Origin: Pseudomonas sp. B21-056
Lineage (GTDB): Bacteria > Pseudomonadota > Gammaproteobacteria > Pseudomonadales > Pseudomonadaceae
NCBI RefSeq assembly: GCF_026016325.1
Contig: NZ_CP087203.1
Span: 4,774,001-4,838,000 of the forward strand
DNA length: 64,000 bases
Direction of reading: 5' to 3'
Shown: positions 9,038 through 18,006 of the stretch, in pieces
Position numbering within the stretch: the first letter of the stretch is position 1
Layout: every line of letters begins with the position of its first letter
The notes under the pieces: generated by a model
Databases searched by the model: none
Seen by the model: only the letters and a program-made list of their open reading frames with translations
Told to the model about the DNA's origin: nothing
Position numbers and translations under genes: made by a program

Positions 9038-10452
9038 GGCCGCTTCGCGAGCAGGCTCGCTCCCACATCGGGTTGGTGTTCACAATCGGATGGGTGTTCA
9101 CCGTTCCCTGTGGGAGCGAGCCTGCTCGCGAAAGCGGTCTCTGGATCTGGCGCAAACAGCGCAGCAATCGCCCGCGGATTCGACGGAAAGTAGAAATGCA
9201 CATAGGAAGCCGTCATCCGCTCCAGCCGGAACACCGCCTCGGCGCCACGCCCGCCGTTAGGGCTGTGACCACGCGCAATCGGCTCCAGATCAGTGCTGGT
9301 CAGCGAATGATGGTAGGTATGTCCGCGCAGATTGCCTTCCGGCAGCTCCACCGATTGCAGCGCCAGGGCAGCCAGGCGTTTCTGCATCTGCGCGTCACCG
9401 GCGAGCAAACCGAGCAGCTCGGCGCGATTGCCCTCGACATCGGTCAGCGAGTCCAGCAGATACAACATGCCGCCGCACTCGGCCAGCAACGGCTTGCCGG
9501 CGTCGTGATGCGCACGGATCGCCGCCAGCATCGGCGCGTTCTGCGCCAGAGCAAGGTGATGCAGTTCAGGATAACCGCCAGGCAGGTACAGGCTGTCCGC
9601 CTCGGGCAGCTCGCGGTCATGGATCGGTGAAAAAAAGCGCAACTGCGCGCCCATGGCCCGCAGCAGATCGAGGCTCGCGCCATAGGTGAAGGCAAACGCC
9701 TCGTCCCGGGCCACGGCGATGCGCACACCGTCGAGCCACGGTTGCGCGACAACTACCTCGGGCGCGGCGAACGTCACCGCTGGCGGAAGTGTCACTTCGC
9801 ACGTGCCGGCCAAGGCCTCGGCGGCGGCGTCGAGACGCAGGTCCAGATCGTTCAGCTCGCTGGCCTGGACCAGCCCGAGGTGACGGCTTGGCAGTTCGAT
9901 GCCGGTTTCCCGGGACAGTGCGCCGTACCAACGCAGGCCTTCGGTGAGACTGCCTTCAAGCAACTGCGCATGGCGCACGGTGCCGACCCGGTTGGCCAGC
10001 ACGCCGGCGAACGGCAGGTCCGGCTGGTAGCGCGCCAGCCCCAGGGCCAGGGCGCCGAAGGTCTGGGCCATGGCCGTACCGTCGATCACCGCCAGCACCG
10101 GCACGCCGAAATGCCGCGCCAGGTCGGCACTGGACGGCGTGCCGTCGAATAGCCCCATCACCCCTTCGATCAGGATCAGGTCCGCTTCGGCGGCGGCTTC
10201 CCACAACAGCCGTCGACTTTCCTGCTCGCCGACCATCCACATGTCCAATTGATAGACCGGCGCGCCGCTGGCACGCTCCAGGATCATCGGGTCGAGGAAA
10301 TCAGGGCCGCATTTGAATACGCGCACCTCGCGCCCCTGGTTGCGATGCAACCGGGCCAGGGCGGCGGTGACGGTGGTCTTGCCTTGCCCCGACGCCGGGG
10401 CGGCAATCAGTACCGCCGGACATTGGCGGTCCGCAAACGAAGCGTCACTCAC
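9034..10452 (-). CDS. cobB: cobyrinate a,c-diamide synthase with REP-encoded C-terminal tail
   Basis: A 472-residue glutamine-dependent enzyme that amidates the a and c acetate groups of (hydrogeno)cobyrinate. The P-loop APASGQGKTT lies at residues 18-27 and the amidotransferase loop LAECGGMLYL at about 333-342. The start is GTG, overlapping the cobO stop (GTGA). The last 34 or so residues, after about 438, are encoded by a family A REPIN; the normal C-terminus of the family ends near there. The REPIN keeps the frame open and ends it exactly at the ATGA overlap with bluB. The tail probably has no catalytic role. Confidence 0.94.
   Translation of the reverse strand: MSDASFADRQCPAVLIAAPASGQGKTTVTAALARLHRNQGREVRVFKCGPDFLDPMILERASGAPVYQLDMWMVGEQESRRLLWEAAAEADLILIEGVMGLFDGTPSSADLARHFGVPVLAVIDGTAMAQTFGALALGLARYQPDLPFAGVLANRVGTVRHAQLLEGSLTEGLRWYGALSRETGIELPSRHLGLVQASELNDLDLRLDAAAEALAGTCEVTLPPAVTFAAPEVVVAQPWLDGVRIAVARDEAFAFTYGASLDLLRAMGAQLRFFSPIHDRELPEADSLYLPGGYPELHHLALAQNAPMLAAIRAHHDAGKPLLAECGGMLYLLDSLTDVEGNRAELLGLLAGDAQMQKRLAALALQSVELPEGNLRGHTYHHSLTSTDLEPIARGHSPNGGRGAEAVFRLERMTASYVHFYFPSNPRAIAALFAPDPETAFASRLAPTGNGEHPSDCEHQPDVGASLLAKRP
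9041..9137. repeat. REPIN, family A, inside the 3' end of cobB
   Basis: Inverted pair of the GGGAGCGAGCCTGCTCGCGA repeat. It lies wholly within the open frame of cobB and codes for the last 34 or so residues of that protein. Confidence 0.88.
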
Positions 10453-11075
10453 AGTTCGACGCCTTTCTGCGCCTTGATGCCGGCCTGGAAGGCGTGCTTG
10501 ATCATGCCCATTTCGGTGACGGTGTCCGCCAGCTCGATCATTTCCGGCTTGGCGCCACGACCGGTCACCACGACGTGCTGCATCGGTGGGCGAGCCTGCA
10601 GGTCGCTCAGGACCTGATCGAGGTCGAGGTAGCCGTGCTTGAGGGCAATGTTCAATTCATCGAGCATCACCAGGCCGATGGACGGATCGCTCAGCAACTG
10701 GCGCGACACGGCCCACGCGGCTTCGGCGGCAGCGATATCGCGCTGGCGATCCTGGGTTTCCCAGGTAAAGCCTTCGCCCATGACATGAAAACGCACCTGC
10801 TCCGGGAAGCGCCGGAAGAACAACTCTTCACCGGTGCTGTTGCGGCCCTTGATGAACTGCACCACGCCACAGTGCATCCCATGCCCCATGGCCCGGGCCA
10901 GCATGCCGAACGCCGAACTGCTCTTGCCCTTGCCGTTGCCGGTCAGTACCAGCAGCAAGCCACATTCGTTCGGGGAATTGGCGATGCGCTCGTCGATCAC
11001 GGCTTTCTTGCGCAGCATGCGCGCCAGGTGACGCTCGTCGCGGTCGGACGCATCGGTGTTGGGGGAACCGGACAT
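10449..11075 (-). CDS. cobO: cob(I)yrinic acid a,c-diamide adenosyltransferase
   Basis: A 208-residue CobA/CobO-type adenosyltransferase that adds the adenosyl group to cob(I)yrinate a,c-diamide. It has the unusual Walker A motif GNGKGKSSSAFG (about residues 44-55) and VMLDELNIAL (about residues 132-141) as the Walker B region. The ATG at 11075 has GGAGG eight bases upstream; the longer upstream frame overlaps the riboswitch and is not coding. First gene of the ten-gene cob operon. Confidence 0.96.
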   Translation of the reverse strand: MSGSPNTDASDRDERHLARMLRKKAVIDERIANSPNECGLLLVLTGNGKGKSSSAFGMLARAMGHGMHCGVVQFIKGRNSTGEELFFRRFPEQVRFHVMGEGFTWETQDRQRDIAAAEAAWAVSRQLLSDPSIGLVMLDELNIALKHGYLDLDQVLSDLQARPPMQHVVVTGRGAKPEMIELADTVTEMGMIKHAFQAGIKAQKGVEL

Positions 11076-11162
11076 GGGGAAGCCTCCGTTGGGAACTGGA
11101 TAACGGCGGGCGGGCACAGGAAAAGACGGCAACAAGCCTGGCATCGCCCACCGTGATGCCGT

Positions 11163-11345
11163 TGGATGAATCAGGCCGGTCTCCGGGCTCATGAGTGGCG
11201 TGACGCCGGGCTGCGCGCCTTCCCGTGTCGATGACACAGTGACTTGATGGCAGCCTTGACTCATTTACCGTTGCGGGGGCAGCGCCGGGTTCTCACCGGT
11301 TTCCCTGTTTCACTCTGTCGACCAGGGTCACAGAGCACCTGAAAC
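11163..11345 (-). ncRNA. cobalamin (AdoCbl) riboswitch
   Basis: Read on the minus strand, the element begins AGGTGCTCTGTGACC. It contains GGGAAACCGGTGAGAACCCG followed by GCTGCCCCCGCAACGGTAA, and ends with the B12 box AGCCCGGAGACCGGCCTGA (11171-11189). Order and spacing match the cobalamin riboswitch aptamer. It lies 88 bases upstream of cobO. The segment between the box and the start contains ACGGCA pairing with TGCCGT just before CTTTT, and a competing GGCATC/GATGCC pair, which might be the switching platform; this part is inference. Confidence 0.95.
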
Positions 11346-11354
11346 AAGTCGCGA

Positions 11355-11383
11355 AGGTTAGAGGGTTGGGGGTGGAGCGTCAA
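11355..11383 (-). promoter_or_regulatory. promoter of the cob operon
   Basis: Minus-strand TTGACG (11378-11383), 17-bp spacer, TAACCT (11355-11360). The predicted start falls near 11348, immediately before the riboswitch. The fit to sigma70 spacing and to the RNA element supports it. Confidence 0.7.
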
Positions 11384-11462
11384 TTAAAGCCGCCGTGGGC
11401 TCAGCGTCGATCATGGGTCCGAAGCAATAAAATGACGCCAATCTTGTGCCACGTCATGGCAA

Positions 11463-11496
11463 GTGATATCAAATAGGCATTACGACCCGATATCAC
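11463..11496. promoter_or_regulatory. inverted repeat GTGATATC-N18-GATATCAC
   Basis: Two perfect 8-bp half-sites, 18 bp apart, immediately upstream of the hypothetical gene at 11516. This may be an operator for an unknown regulator, since the right arm ends 20 bp before the start codon. No regulator gene is adjacent. Confidence 0.4.
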
Positions 11497-11515
11497 AAAA
11501 ACAAGAGGGCAAAAC

Positions 11516-12100
11516 ATGCAAGGCATGATCATCAGCAATCCGAAGCTGGAATTCCTGCGCCCGGTGCTGGAGCGCTGGTTTGACTGTATCGATCGTTACA
11601 ACGCCGTGCGCGGCGATAACGATACGCCTTACTGGTTCGATGAAAAGGCCAACCTCGGCCTGCTCTCGGCTGCCGCCTGGATGGCCGAGATGGTCACGCT
11701 GCAGGACACCGCGACCCGCAAACAGAATGAAGAAGGCGAACGCAACGTCAGTGCCGACCTGTTCATTGCCGGCGCCGATGATCGCGCCTTCATCCAGGCC
11801 ACCCAACGCTGGCCGAAGGTCAAGAGCCTGAACCTGACCCAGCCCCTGCAGGAGATCACCAGCGATGCCAAGCGCATCAGCTATGCCACTGACCTGAAGC
11901 TGGGCTGCCTGTTCGTCTCCCCACAGAAAGCCCAGCAAAGCGCTACCCCTGAAGAACTCCAGGACATGATCGATGACCTGCAAAAGGAAAACACCTGCGC
12001 CGTGGCCTGGTACTTCCCTTACAACTATCGCAAGTTGCGTAACGAGGCCGGTCATTATCACCCGGGCATCGCCGTGTTGTTCAAGCAGGCCCACGGCTGA
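11516..12100 (+). CDS. conserved hypothetical protein (194 aa)
   Basis: I do not recognise a family. The protein is soluble, with no signal peptide or membrane helix, and has many tryptophans and tyrosines (YWFDEKANLGLLSAAAWMAE, about residues 39-58; VAWYFPYNYRK, about 162-172). The start has AGAGGG about 8 bases upstream. It stands alone between the cob riboswitch and a lipoprotein dehydrogenase, with a GTGATATC inverted repeat in its leader. The N-terminal half resembles no enzyme motif I can name. Confidence 0.75.
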   Translation: MQGMIISNPKLEFLRPVLERWFDCIDRYNAVRGDNDTPYWFDEKANLGLLSAAAWMAEMVTLQDTATRKQNEEGERNVSADLFIAGADDRAFIQATQRWPKVKSLNLTQPLQEITSDAKRISYATDLKLGCLFVSPQKAQQSATPEELQDMIDDLQKENTCAVAWYFPYNYRKLRNEAGHYHPGIAVLFKQAHG

Positions 12101-12166
12101 CCGGTTGAACCATCGCCGATCTATGCTTCTCTATGAATAACCACATGCATTCATAGGGAAGCCAGC

Positions 12167-13477
12167 ATGCTCAAGCCACCGCACCTTCTGATCGTCGCCC
12201 TCGCCGCAGGGCTTGTCGCTTGTGGCGAGTCTTCCACACTGCAAGTCTCCGACGGCACCGGCCCAGCGCCGAAACTGCCCGAGCCGAACAAGACCCTGAT
12301 CCCCACCGTCAACATCGCCGAGGCTGTCGGCTGGCCCCAGGGCGCCAAGCCCACCGCGGCCGAAGGCCTGCAAGTGGTGGCATTCGCCGAAGGACTGGAC
12401 CATCCGCGCTGGCTCTATGTGCTCCCCAATGGCGACGTACTGGTGGCGGAAACCAACGCGCCGCCCAAACCGGACGATGCCAAGGGCATCCGTGGCTGGG
12501 TGATGAAGAAGGTCATGGGCCGCGCCGGTGCTGGCGTCCCCAGCCCCAACCGCATCACGTTGTTGCGTGACGCCAATCACGATGGCATCGCCGAAACCCG
12601 CACGGTCTTCCTGGAGAACCTCAACTCGCCGTTCGGCATGACGCTGGTGGGCAATGACTTGTACGTGGCCGACACCGACCGGCTGATCCGCTTCCCCTAC
12701 AAGGACGGTGACACGCAAATCAAGGCGCAGCCGACCAAGGTCGTCGACCTGCCGGGCGGCACCCTCAACCACCACTGGACCAAAAACGTGATCGCCAGCC
12801 GTGACGGCAGCAAGCTGTACGTCACCACCGGCTCGAACAGCAACGTCGCGGAAAATGGCATGGAGGCCGAGGAAGGCCGCGCGGCAATCTGGGAAGTCGA
12901 CCGCGCCACCGGCAATCACCGCATCTTCGCTTCGGGCTTGCGCAATCCCAACGGCCTGGCCTGGGAACCGCGCAGCGGTGCATTGTGGACCGCGGTGAAC
13001 GAGCGGGATGAGATCGGCAGCGACCTGGTGCCGGACTACATCACCTCGGTCAAGGATGGCGCCTTCTATGGCTGGCCCTACAGTTATTACGGGCAGAACG
13101 TTGATGTGCGGGTCGAGCCACAGAATCCTGCGCTGGTGGCCAAGGCCATTGCCCCGGACTATGCGGTTGGTCCTCACACGGCATCATTGGGCCTGACTTT
13201 TGCCGAGGGCAGTCGTTTGCCTGCGCCGTTCACCGAGGGCGCATTCGTCGGCCAGCACGGCTCCTGGAACCGCAAGCCCCACAGTGGCTACAAGGTGATT
13301 TTCGTACCGTTCAGCGGCGGCAAACCGGCGGGCAAACCCGTGGATGTATTGACCGGGTTCCTGAATGCAGACGAAAAAGCCCAGGGCCGGCCGGTGGGTG
13401 TGGTGATCGACAAGCAGGGCGGGTTGCTGGTGGCCGATGATGTGGGTAATAGGATATGGCGGGTGTCGGGTAAATAA
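12167..13477 (+). CDS. PQQ-type sugar/sorbosone dehydrogenase-like lipoprotein
   Basis: A 436-residue exported protein. The signal peptide ends in a lipobox LVAC (residues 16-19), so the mature protein is a lipoprotein. The rest is a six-bladed beta-propeller of the soluble glucose/L-sorbosone dehydrogenase type: [20 protein letters not shown] (about residues 79-98), [13 protein letters not shown] (about 126-138), [13 protein letters not shown] (about 262-274) and the [13 protein letters not shown] segment near 364. Such enzymes oxidise sugars or aldehydes with PQQ in the periplasm, though many homologues have no proven substrate. It is monocistronic and followed by a REP pair. Confidence 0.85.
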   Translation: MLKPPHLLIVALAAGLVACGESSTLQVSDGTGPAPKLPEPNKTLIPTVNIAEAVGWPQGAKPTAAEGLQVVAFAEGLDHPRWLYVLPNGDVLVAETNAPPKPDDAKGIRGWVMKKVMGRAGAGVPSPNRITLLRDANHDGIAETRTVFLENLNSPFGMTLVGNDLYVADTDRLIRFPYKDGDTQIKAQPTKVVDLPGGTLNHHWTKNVIASRDGSKLYVTTGSNSNVAENGMEAEEGRAAIWEVDRATGNHRIFASGLRNPNGLAWEPRSGALWTAVNERDEIGSDLVPDYITSVKDGAFYGWPYSYYGQNVDVRVEPQNPALVAKAIAPDYAVGPHTASLGLTFAEGSRLPAPFTEGAFVGQHGSWNRKPHSGYKVIFVPFSGGKPAGKPVDVLTGFLNADEKAQGRPVGVVIDKQGGLLVADDVGNRIWRVSGK

Positions 13478-13496
13478 ATCCGCCCTTGCGAACATC

Positions 13497-13629
13497 CTGT
13501 GGCGAGGGGATTTATCCCCGCTGGGCTGCACAGCAGCCCCAAAGCAGCCAACTCAACCTGCTGACACACCGGATTGCTTGGTTTTAGGGCTGCTTCGCAG
13601 CCCAGCGGGGATAAATCCCCTCGCCACAA
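13497..13629. repeat. REPIN, family B
   Basis: Inverted pair of GTGGCGAGGGGATTTATCCC plus CGCTGGGCTGC arms around a short unique core. Placed between two convergent genes. Confidence 0.85.
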
Positions 13630-13654
13630 ATGTCATTCCAACCAGGAACTGCGC

Positions 13655-14317
13655 TTAAAGCTTGCGACACAAGGTCAATCCATCCCCCAGCGGCAGCAGC
13701 GACAAATCCACTCGCGGATCATCCTTCAAGGCCAGGTTCAGGGCCTGGATGGCGCGGGTGTCCTCGCTCTGGGGCTGGGCTTCCAGCACCCGTCCATCCC
13801 ACAGCGTATTATCGAACATCACCAGCCCACCTGTGCGCAGCAACCGCAGCGCGTATTCGAGGTAAGCCGGGTAGTTGGCCTTGTCGGCATCGATGAAGAT
13901 CAGATCGAAGGTGCCGCCCTGGCCTTGGCGCTCAAGGTTGTCGAGGGTTTCCAGAGCCGGCGCCAGGCGCAGCTCGACCCGCTCGGCCAATCCGGCTTCG
14001 CGCCAATAACGCAGTGCCACGGCGTTGTAGTCACCGGGAATATCGCAGCAGATCAACGAACCGTCCGGCGGCAACGCCGAGGCCATGCACAACGCGCTGT
14101 AGCCCGTGAACGTACCGACCTCCAGCAAGCGCCGGGCGCCAGTGAGCTTCACCAGCAATGAGAGAAACTGACCCTGCTCGGGCGCTATCTGCCAGCGCGC
14201 CATGGGCAGCGCCTGGGTCTCGTCCCGCAGACGTCGCTGCAAGGGCGTCTCCCGCAGGGAAACGTCCAGCAGATACTGGTAGAGAGCATCATCGAGGTTG
14301 AGGGTACGAGTGGTCAT
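13655..14317 (-). CDS. class I SAM-dependent O-methyltransferase
   Basis: A 220-residue enzyme of the caffeoyl-CoA/catechol O-methyltransferase family (Methyltransf_3). The SAM motif LLEVGTFTGYSALCMASALP is at about residues 64-83, the acidic DLIFIDADKANYPAYLEYAL segment (about 138-157) holds metal-binding aspartates, and DNTLWDGRV follows at about 170-178. Usual substrates are catechols or CoA-thioester hydroxycinnamates; which one cannot be told. It is upstream of, and on the same strand as, nothing obviously related; the neighbouring NlpC/P60 gene starts transcription farther upstream. Confidence 0.85.
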   Translation of the reverse strand: MTTRTLNLDDALYQYLLDVSLRETPLQRRLRDETQALPMARWQIAPEQGQFLSLLVKLTGARRLLEVGTFTGYSALCMASALPPDGSLICCDIPGDYNAVALRYWREAGLAERVELRLAPALETLDNLERQGQGGTFDLIFIDADKANYPAYLEYALRLLRTGGLVMFDNTLWDGRVLEAQPQSEDTRAIQALNLALKDDPRVDLSLLPLGDGLTLCRKL

Positions 14318-14332
14318 GACAACCTCCGCGAA

Positions 14333-14866
14333 TCAGGGATAGCGCGCGAGGTGTTCCGGTTGCAACACCCGCTTGGCACTCAGATAGGCTTTCTGCCAAT
14401 AGGCCTTGGACAAGCTGTCGAGCTTGACCGTACCGCCAGTGGCCGGCGCGTGAACGAAGCGGCCCTCACCGACATAGATCCCGGCATGGCTGACCTGGGA
14501 GCCGCCGTTGGTGGCGAAGAAGATCAGGTCGCCGCTTTGCAGCGCATCCTTGCCGACATCCGGCGCACGCATGCCGATCATCTCGCGGGTCGAGCGCGGC
14601 AGGGAAATGCCGGCGGCATCGCGGTACACATAACCGATCAGGCCGCTGCAATCAAAACCCGAATCCGGCGTATTGCCACCCCAACGGTAGGGTGTCCCGA
14701 CCAGGCCCAACGCCCGGAAGAGCACGTCTTCGGCGGCCGGGGCCAAGGGTTGCGAGGGTGCAAATACCACGGGGGCCCGAACGGGTGCGGGCGGTGGCGC
14801 ATGGCTTGCGCAGGCACTGAGCAGTGCGGCAAGGCAAATGAGAGCAAGGCGGGCCGACGTCGACAT
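14333..14866 (-). CDS. NlpC/P60 family lipoprotein endopeptidase (first of tandem pair)
   Basis: A 177-residue outer-envelope peptidoglycan hydrolase candidate. The signal ends in the lipobox LSAC (about residues 16-19). The NlpC/P60 domain occupies the C-terminal two thirds: GFDCSGLIGYVYRDAAG (about residues 74-90) contains the catalytic cysteine and VSHAGIYVGEGRFVHAP (about 125-141) the catalytic histidine. Enzymes of this family cut D-Glu-meso-DAP cross-bridge peptides, as in Spr/MepS. The next gene upstream is a clear paralogue. Confidence 0.92.
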   Translation of the reverse strand: MSTSARLALICLAALLSACASHAPPPAPVRAPVVFAPSQPLAPAAEDVLFRALGLVGTPYRWGGNTPDSGFDCSGLIGYVYRDAAGISLPRSTREMIGMRAPDVGKDALQSGDLIFFATNGGSQVSHAGIYVGEGRFVHAPATGGTVKLDSLSKAYWQKAYLSAKRVLQPEHLARYP

Positions 14867-15031
14867 ATGCAGAACAATCCTGATCTGGATGCGGCTTTTC
14901 TGCCGTGGACATGAAAACAAATCCGCCTGCGGAGTACGCAGGCGGATTGCCATCAATCAATGATCAAAGATTCTAGCGGCTATGGGGCAAACTTCAAGTA
15001 AGACTTTAAGTTTGCCTTACAAACTGTGCGC

Positions 15032-15658
15032 TTACTTGCGAGCGGTGACCACGGTCGGTGCCATGGCGAGGGCGCGCTTGGCTTCGATGAAGGTCTTGTT
15101 CCAGTAGGTGTCGCCCAGGCTGTCGATCCGCACGCCACCGCTGCGACGGCTGCTGGAATGAATGAACTGGTTGTCGCCCAGGTAGATACCAGCGTGACTG
15201 ACCCGACCACGACGCCCGCTGGTGCTGAAGAACAGCAGGTCACCGGGCTCCAGCTGGTTGCGGGCCACCAGCGGCGCGTTCACGTTGATCATTTCACGTG
15301 TGGAGCGCGGCAGGTTCATGCCGGCCTCCTCACGGAACAGGTAGCCGATGAAACCGCTGCAATCGAAGCCGGCTTCAGAAGTACCGCCGAAACGGTAGCG
15401 GGTACCGATCAGGGACATGCCACGCTCCAGAATGCTGTCGGCCAGCACTGGCAGCTGATAAGGCTTGTTGCCGGCGAAGGCTGCCAGTTCTTTGTCGTCT
15501 GCCATTTCTTCCTGGAATGCCATGGAAGAAGACTGGGCGGTAACGGAGGTCTTGACCTGTGGTTGTTGCGCTTGCTGCGACACTGGAGAGTGGGCAGCGC
15601 AACCGAACAGCAGGGTAACGAGTGCGAGAGGCACGAGGGGTGCGAAGCGATTGAGCAT
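15032..15658 (-). CDS. NlpC/P60 family lipoprotein endopeptidase (second of tandem pair)
   Basis: A 208-residue paralogue of the preceding protein. Signal peptide with lipobox FGCA (about residues 18-21), then a low-complexity Gln/Ser linker, then the NlpC/P60 domain with GFDCSGFIGYLFREEAG (catalytic Cys) and VSHAGIYLGDNQFIHSS (catalytic His). A dibasic RRGR loop before the His motif is absent from its neighbour. The ATG at 15658 is chosen so that the frame starts with a proper signal peptide. A 165-bp gap separates it from the paralogue downstream, so the two may be transcribed separately. Confidence 0.92.
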   Translation of the reverse strand: MLNRFAPLVPLALVTLLFGCAAHSPVSQQAQQPQVKTSVTAQSSSMAFQEEMADDKELAAFAGNKPYQLPVLADSILERGMSLIGTRYRFGGTSEAGFDCSGFIGYLFREEAGMNLPRSTREMINVNAPLVARNQLEPGDLLFFSTSGRRGRVSHAGIYLGDNQFIHSSSRRSGGVRIDSLGDTYWNKTFIEAKRALAMAPTVVTARK

Positions 15659-15869
15659 GGGCACGACCGTGGCTGTAGTTATAAAGATGGACGAGACTAT
15701 GCCTTCTATCGACTTCATTTGCAAATTCAATCGATACAAATGTGACTTCTCGGTTTTCCGTCTACATCTAAGCGCTTAAGCCCATTTTGAAAGTCACGTG
15801 GCCTGCTACCCAGCAGGACCGCGATTTTGCCATGCCTTAGAGGCTGCTGGTTACAAAGCTGTACACACC

Positions 15870-16002
15870 CTTGTGGCGAGGGGATTTATCCCCGCTGGGC
15901 TGCGCAGCAGTCCCGAAACAGTCAACTCGATCTGTCTGACACACCGAGGTGTCAGGAATAGGGCTGCTTCGCAGCCCAGCGGGGATAAATCCCCTCGCCA
16001 CA
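15870..16002. repeat. REPIN, family B
   Basis: Inverted pair of the GTGGCGAGGGGATTTATCCC repeat with CGCTGGGCTGC extensions. It lies just beyond the hda stop codon. Confidence 0.85.
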
Positions 16003-16015
16003 GGGGTCGCTGTGT

Positions 16016-16720
16016 TTACCAGCCCAGGGTTTCTTTCAAGAACGGAATAGTCAGCTTGCGCTGGGCCTGAAGCGAGGCCTGGTCGAGGCGTTCGAGCAAT
16101 TCGAACAATGCGCTCATGCTGCGGGTGCCGCGGGTGAGGATGAAGTGCCCGACCTCATCGGTCAGGTGCAGGCCACGCCGGGAAGCGCGCAACTGCAAGG
16201 CACGGAGCTTGTCTTCATCGGAAAGCGGGCGCATCTGGAAGATCAGCGCCAGGGTGAGGCGGGACTTGAGATCCGCCAGCTTCACCGGCAGCTCCCGTGG
16301 CGACGTCGACGCGGCGATCAGCAAGCGCCGACCGCTGTCGCGCAACCGATTGAACAGATGAAACAGCGCCTCCTCCCAATCGGCCTTGCCGGCCACGGCC
16401 TGGAGGTCGTCCAGGCAGACCAGTTCGTACTGTTCGAGGTTATCGAGGATCTCGACCCCGCGATCCAGCAACTCAGCCAACGGCAGATACACCGCAGGTT
16501 CGCCCAGTTGCTCGAACCGCAGGCAAGCCGCCTGCAACAGATGCGTACGCCCTACCCCGTCCTTGCCCCACAGATAGATCAGGCTTTCGGTCCAGCCGGC
16601 GTCGGCTTCGCAAAGCCGCTCGACATAGCCGAGTGCAGCGGCATTGGCGCCTGGGTAGTAGTTGATAAAGGTGGCGTCGTCACGCAGACGCACACCTAGG
16701 GGCAGCTGAATCGGTTTCAT
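16016..16720 (-). CDS. hda: DnaA regulatory inactivator Hda
   Basis: A 234-residue AAA+ protein related to the ATPase part of DnaA but without its DNA-binding domain. It works with the sliding clamp to make DnaA hydrolyse ATP after initiation. The extreme N-terminus MKPIQLPLGVRL contains the clamp-binding motif QLPLGV. The P-loop is GKDGVGRTHLLQA (about residues 51-63) and Walker B is LVCLDDLQ. Adjacent to the AI-2E family gene as in other pseudomonads. Confidence 0.94.
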   Translation of the reverse strand: MKPIQLPLGVRLRDDATFINYYPGANAAALGYVERLCEADAGWTESLIYLWGKDGVGRTHLLQAACLRFEQLGEPAVYLPLAELLDRGVEILDNLEQYELVCLDDLQAVAGKADWEEALFHLFNRLRDSGRRLLIAASTSPRELPVKLADLKSRLTLALIFQMRPLSDEDKLRALQLRASRRGLHLTDEVGHFILTRGTRSMSALFELLERLDQASLQAQRKLTIPFLKETLGW

Positions 16721-16900
16721 GCTGGCTGGACAGCTCCAAAGGAACCGTGAGTGGCCTCTGTGTAAAGTTCGCAAAGTCTATACCCGTGGCGCGGACCGCA
16801 CAATGCGCCGGACCACGAGCAAAATCAAAGGTTTGCAGCGCCAGGACAGCGGGACGAGCGTTTCCCTGACACCCGGACAAGCATCAGGCTACCGGCCGCC

Positions 16901-17974
16901 CTACAGTTCCGGGTCTTCGACGCCGCTGTAGATGTCCGAGTCCTTGTACAAGTCATGCACATGACGCACCAGCACCATGATCACCGCCGCCACCGGCAGC
17001 GCCAGCAGGATCCCGGTGAAGCCGAACAACTCGCCGCCAGCCAGGATCGCGAAGATCACCGCCACCGGATGCAGGCCGATGCGATCACCCACCAGCAACG
17101 GCGTCAACACCATGCCCTCCAGGGCCTGGCCGACCATGAACACCGCCACGATGCCGACCATGGGGTAGAGGTCGCCGCCAAACTGGAACAGCCCGGCGAT
17201 CAACGCCGCGCCAATACCGATCACGAAGCCCATGTACGGAACGATGGCGGCCAACCCGGCGATCATACCGATCAAGAGCCCCAGCTCCAGCCCCACCAGC
17301 ATCAACCCCGCCGCATAGATGAAGCCCAGCGCCACCATCACCAGTAACTGCCCGCGCACAAACGCACCCAACACTTCATGACACTCACCAGCGAGGGTCA
17401 TGATGCGTTCTTCACGGTGACGGGGCAGCAGGCTGCGGATCTTCGCCATCATCAGGTCCCAGTCCCGCAGCAGGTAGAAACTCACGACCGGAATCAGCAC
17501 CAGGTTCGCCAGCCAACCAATCAGCGCCAACCCCGAGGCGGTGGCCTGGCTCAGGACCACGCCGACAATGTCGGTGGTCTGGCCCATATGCGCGCTGATG
17601 GCCGCCTTGACCTTGTCGAACTTCCAGAAACCGTCCGCCAGTCCCAGTTTCGATTGCACCCACGGCACCGCCGTGTGCTGCAGCCAGTCGAGCATCTGCG
17701 GCGCCAGTTCATACAGGCGCAGCAACTGCTTGGCGAGCATCGGTATCAACACCAGCAACAGGGCGCTGACAATCAAGGTGAACAGCGCAAATACCGATAT
17801 CACGCCCCAGGTTCTCGACAGGCCGAGCTTTTCCAGGCGATCCACCACCGGGTCAAACAGATAGGCCAACAGCAGTGCAACCAGGAACGGCGTCAGAATC
17901 GGATGCAGCAGATAGATAAACGCGAACAGCAGGACGACCCCGCCCAACCAGAACCAACGCCGCGTATCGCCCAT
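16901..17974 (-). CDS. AI-2E family transporter (PerM-like)
   Basis: A 357-residue inner-membrane protein with about eight hydrophobic helices, including the N-terminal FIYLLHPILTPFLVALLLAY segment (about residues 19-38) and GFVIGIGAALIAG near the C-terminal third. The family includes the autoinducer-2 exporter TqsA and several Na+/H+ or general permeases; substrate is unknown here. It belongs to the hda-purM neighbourhood conserved in Pseudomonas. The C-terminal tail is acidic and cytoplasmic. Confidence 0.9.
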   Translation of the reverse strand: MGDTRRWFWLGGVVLLFAFIYLLHPILTPFLVALLLAYLFDPVVDRLEKLGLSRTWGVISVFALFTLIVSALLLVLIPMLAKQLLRLYELAPQMLDWLQHTAVPWVQSKLGLADGFWKFDKVKAAISAHMGQTTDIVGVVLSQATASGLALIGWLANLVLIPVVSFYLLRDWDLMMAKIRSLLPRHREERIMTLAGECHEVLGAFVRGQLLVMVALGFIYAAGLMLVGLELGLLIGMIAGLAAIVPYMGFVIGIGAALIAGLFQFGGDLYPMVGIVAVFMVGQALEGMVLTPLLVGDRIGLHPVAVIFAILAGGELFGFTGILLALPVAAVIMVLVRHVHDLYKDSDIYSGVEDPEL

Positions 17975-18006
17975 GAACCACTCCCTGCTATATAAAGAAA
18001 GAAAAT

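Noticed and set aside
11076..11264. N-terminal extension of cobO
   Set aside because: It overlaps the end of the riboswitch, and the internal ATG has a perfect GGAGG.
12131..13177. Open frame antisense to the sugar dehydrogenase gene
   Set aside because: No motif, and the forward gene has a signal peptide and propeller repeats.
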